From: Thiohalocapsa halophila
GTDB lineage: Bacteria > Pseudomonadota > Gammaproteobacteria > Chromatiales > Chromatiaceae
Assembly: GCF_016583825.1 (NCBI RefSeq)
Contig: NZ_NRRV01000023.1
Location: 1-64,000 of the forward strand
Length of the DNA: 64,000 nucleotides
Direction: 5' to 3'
Shown here: positions 62,325 through 64,000 of the stretch, piece by piece
Numbering within the stretch: the stretch's first letter is position 1
Layout of the letters: each line of letters begins with the position of its first letter
Translations under genes and position numbers: made by a program
The notes under the pieces: generated by a model
What the model saw: only the letters and a program-made list of their open reading frames with translations
What the model was told of the DNA's origin: nothing
Database searches by the model: none

Positions 62325-62908
62325 GGTGGGGGGTGCGGCGTTGGGATGATGCCAGCATAGGCCAGCGGCGCGGCGGGGCCAATCGTCGCTCGGCGAGCTT
62401 TCGCACCGACACCTTGCGCCTCGCGCCAGTCCCGGCTGTTGGGCGCCGGCTGCCGTTGCGCTGCCTGCCCGCAGTCCTGCAGGAACAGAGCTCAAAGGAG
62501 AAAAAGATCACAGCAATGGGGACCTGACCAACCGCAAGCGGCCGGCAACCACCCCGTCGCCCGCGGCCTCATTCACAACACCGTCCACGAGATTCGCGAT
62601 AAGGAACCGGAGTGCTGCTTGACCCGCGCAGCAAGGACGGCCCATGCGAGCGCCATCAGCAGACCCCCGCGACCGACAGACGTCGCGCTCCTACAAGAGC
62701 AGAATCCCCGATCGCACTGCCAAGCTGCAAGGGTCCGCTCCACGTCCGACAGCGGACGCTTTGGGGCCACTGCGCGAATGTCCGTTCACGACCCCAAAGC
62801 CGACATAACCGTCAAGCACAGCCCGGCGCACGCTGCCGACCCTCACGCGTCAGCGGCGGCTCGGCAGCATGCGCTTGGGCTTGTGCACGCGTTGGACAAG
62901 TGCATCCG
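62325..62908. other. Gene-free stretch
   Basis: About 580 bp between the Uma2-like fragment and the BrnTA pair, with no supported gene. Frames present are short and lack family features. Confidence 0.35.
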
Positions 62909-63163
62909 CTAGCCGGAGTCATTGGGTGTTTCCGTGGTGAGCTGCGCGGTGCGTTCTGCGAACTGCAGCATTGATCTGAGTGCAGCGTTTACTGCCTCAG
63001 AGTTCTGAAAAGCAGCGGCAACATCAGGGTCGAGAACCACGACGTTGGTGCTGCGGTGATACGCGTCGTAGTGCTTGCCGCGAACGGCCTTGGAAAAATC
63101 AAAATCGTACTCGGGGCGCAAATCGTCTTCGATGTCGTCAGAGTTCGTAACGCTGTCGCTCAT
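62909..63163 (-). CDS. brnA: BrnA-type antitoxin
   Basis: An 84-residue protein with the family pattern: LRPEYDFDFSKAVRGKHYDAY, VVVLDPDVAAAFQNSEAVNAALRSML, an Arc/MetJ-like ribbon-helix-helix C-terminus that represses the operon. It starts inside the end of brnT (26-bp overlap), the usual toxin-first order of BrnTA. Confidence 0.85.
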   Translation of the reverse strand: MSDSVTNSDDIEDDLRPEYDFDFSKAVRGKHYDAYHRSTNVVVLDPDVAAAFQNSEAVNAALRSMLQFAERTAQLTTETPNDSG

Positions 63164-63407
63164 GTGCAGTTGCCTGTCGTGCGCTGATAATTCGAAACTC
63201 GGCGTCGTGTTCGGTGTGTGCCACCACCAAGAGCCGACCCGAGGACGAGCGTCCTACTGTGATAAATCGCTGTTCGCCGTCAGAATGATCCTGATCGGCG
63301 AACGTGCCAGCCAAGGGGTCACCGAACACGGTGGCAGCCTCGTCGAAGGCTACGCCATGCTTGCGAAAATTGGCCTCAGCTTTCTTTGCGTTCCAGGCGA
63401 ACTTCAC
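63138..63407 (-). CDS. brnT: BrnT-type ribonuclease toxin
   Basis: An 89-residue BrnT: MKFAWNAKKAEANFRKHGVAFDEAATVFGDPLA, split here as AWNAKKAEANFRKHGV and FDEAATVFGDPL, followed by EQRFITVGRSSSGRLLVVAHTE and IISARQATAHERQRYEL. BrnT is a RelE-like RNase toxin. Start ATG 63407 is typical. The pair appears intact and is located in accessory DNA at the right edge. Confidence 0.85.
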   Translation of the reverse strand: MKFAWNAKKAEANFRKHGVAFDEAATVFGDPLAGTFADQDHSDGEQRFITVGRSSSGRLLVVAHTEHDAEFRIISARQATAHERQRYEL

Positions 63408-63840
63408 AGTATTCCAGTGCTCTCCTGAGCGTGCGGTGGATGTCTACCCGCCCAACAAGTGATTATCTGGTTTCGGGATAACGCGCGTGTGGGGGATGTC
63501 ATCCAGACGTACGAGACGCCCGCTGACCGATGGACATCGCCTGGGGCGTCGAAGGTGGGGGCGTACCGGCGAGCGCAGCACAGGTGCCGTTGCTTCCGCC
63601 CTCTGGCCGAATCTTGCTGTGCTGGACTGGATGCGTCAATGACAGCTTTTGGCCGACACCGGGCGTAGAGCCCTGCGGCGCCGTTCGCCCGCTGACAGGT
63701 GCACACCTGGCATGGCGAGCGCCGATGTCGTCCCCCAGGATCATCGCTTCAGGCCCCGTGGCGTCGGCCACGAGCGATCTGCGACCTAGAACAGCGCCTC
63801 GCAGTTATCCCCGACCGCTTCTCTTAGCAGCGCGGGATAG
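63408..63840. other. Gene-free stretch
   Basis: About 430 bp without a supported gene between BrnTA and the transposase fragment; it probably contains the BrnTA promoter and mobile-element debris. Confidence 0.35.
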
Positions 63841-64000
63841 CTCATCAGCGCCCCCACCGCCAACCCGATCGAGTCTGCCTTCTCCACGGTGCGCCTGCGC
63901 ACCGAGCGTTCGCGCAACTGCGGCTCGCGCGGGACCGTGCTGGCGATGGTCTACAAGCTGCTGCAAAGCGCGCAGAAGGGCTGGACGCGCATTAAGGGAT
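63841..64000 (+). pseudogene. IS256-family transposase 3' fragment (edge)
   Basis: Reads PTANPIESAFSTVRLRTERS, then NCGSRGTVLAMVYKLLQSAQKGW to the window end, the well-conserved C-terminal part of IS256/mutator transposases (TNPIESTFATVRLRT ... GCGS). An in-frame TAG at 63838-63840 precedes it, so the 5' portion (with the DDE residues) is gone. The fragment runs off the window, so the true extent on that side is unknown. Confidence 0.75.

Overview
The window is high-GC DNA from a gammaproteobacterium. The housekeeping set (dusB-fis, apaG-apaH, succinylase-type dapC-dapD-dapE, aroQ-accB-accC, cutA-dsbD, coaX beside tRNA-Thr) together with cytochrome c' and DUF2189-type proteins suggests a Chromatiales-like (purple sulfur or related halophilic/sulfur-oxidising) lineage. 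The lineage is an inference from gene content; the class is well supported.

Layout. (1) 1-11281 is accessory DNA with mixed composition. It holds a truncated BREX-type pglZ, an intact VapBC module, a dead PIN toxin gene next to a radC fragment, a DUF2971 protein, a run of secreted or lipid-anchored proteins of unknown function (three of which share an unrecognised C-rich domain), a HEPN/AbiU2-like protein and possible group II intron debris. (2) 11282-20826 is a compact ~9.5 kb integrative element inserted in the 3' half of a tRNA-Thr(TGT) gene and bounded by 49-bp perfect direct repeats. It carries a tyrosine integrase, an AlpA/MerR-type regulator, a CHC2/TOPRIM primase, a DUF927-type P-loop helicase, an SSB, a terminase-small-subunit-like HTH protein, a two-armed iteron cluster that looks like a replication origin, and a 50-bp tandem repeat. 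No capsid, portal or conjugation gene is present, so it resembles a minimal phage satellite. (3) 20779-62324 is mostly core chromosome: tRNA-Thr, coaX, a D-Ala-D-Ala endopeptidase, an EamA transporter, groESL with its own promoter and CIRCE-like operator, fxsA, cutA-dsbD-tlpA, aroQ, accBC, prmA, dusB-fis, purH, lpxA, apaG-apaH, a transglutaminase, J-domain and VWA proteins, a MobA-like transferase, membrane proteins, a cytochrome c'/dihaem pair, a glutaredoxin-like protein, DUF2189, ankyrin and PDC-sensor proteins, two tandem paralogous envelope proteins, a VOC protein and the dapC-dapD-arsC-like-dapE cluster. (4) 62325-64000 is accessory again, with a BrnTA toxin-antitoxin pair and a 3' fragment of an IS256-family transposase at the edge.

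Working together: aroQ/accBC/prmA/dusB/fis is a biosynthesis and translation cluster, dapC/dapD/dapE makes lysine and peptidoglycan precursors, and cutA-dsbD-tlpA forms a periplasmic thiol-redox unit. In the satellite, primase, helicase and SSB could replicate the element from the iteron region while integrase and the AlpA-like protein control excision. The most interesting items are this satellite with its origin-like region, and the unrecognised family of secreted proteins at 5.8-10.8 kb, one member of which is switched off (or phase-variable) by a run of seven G.
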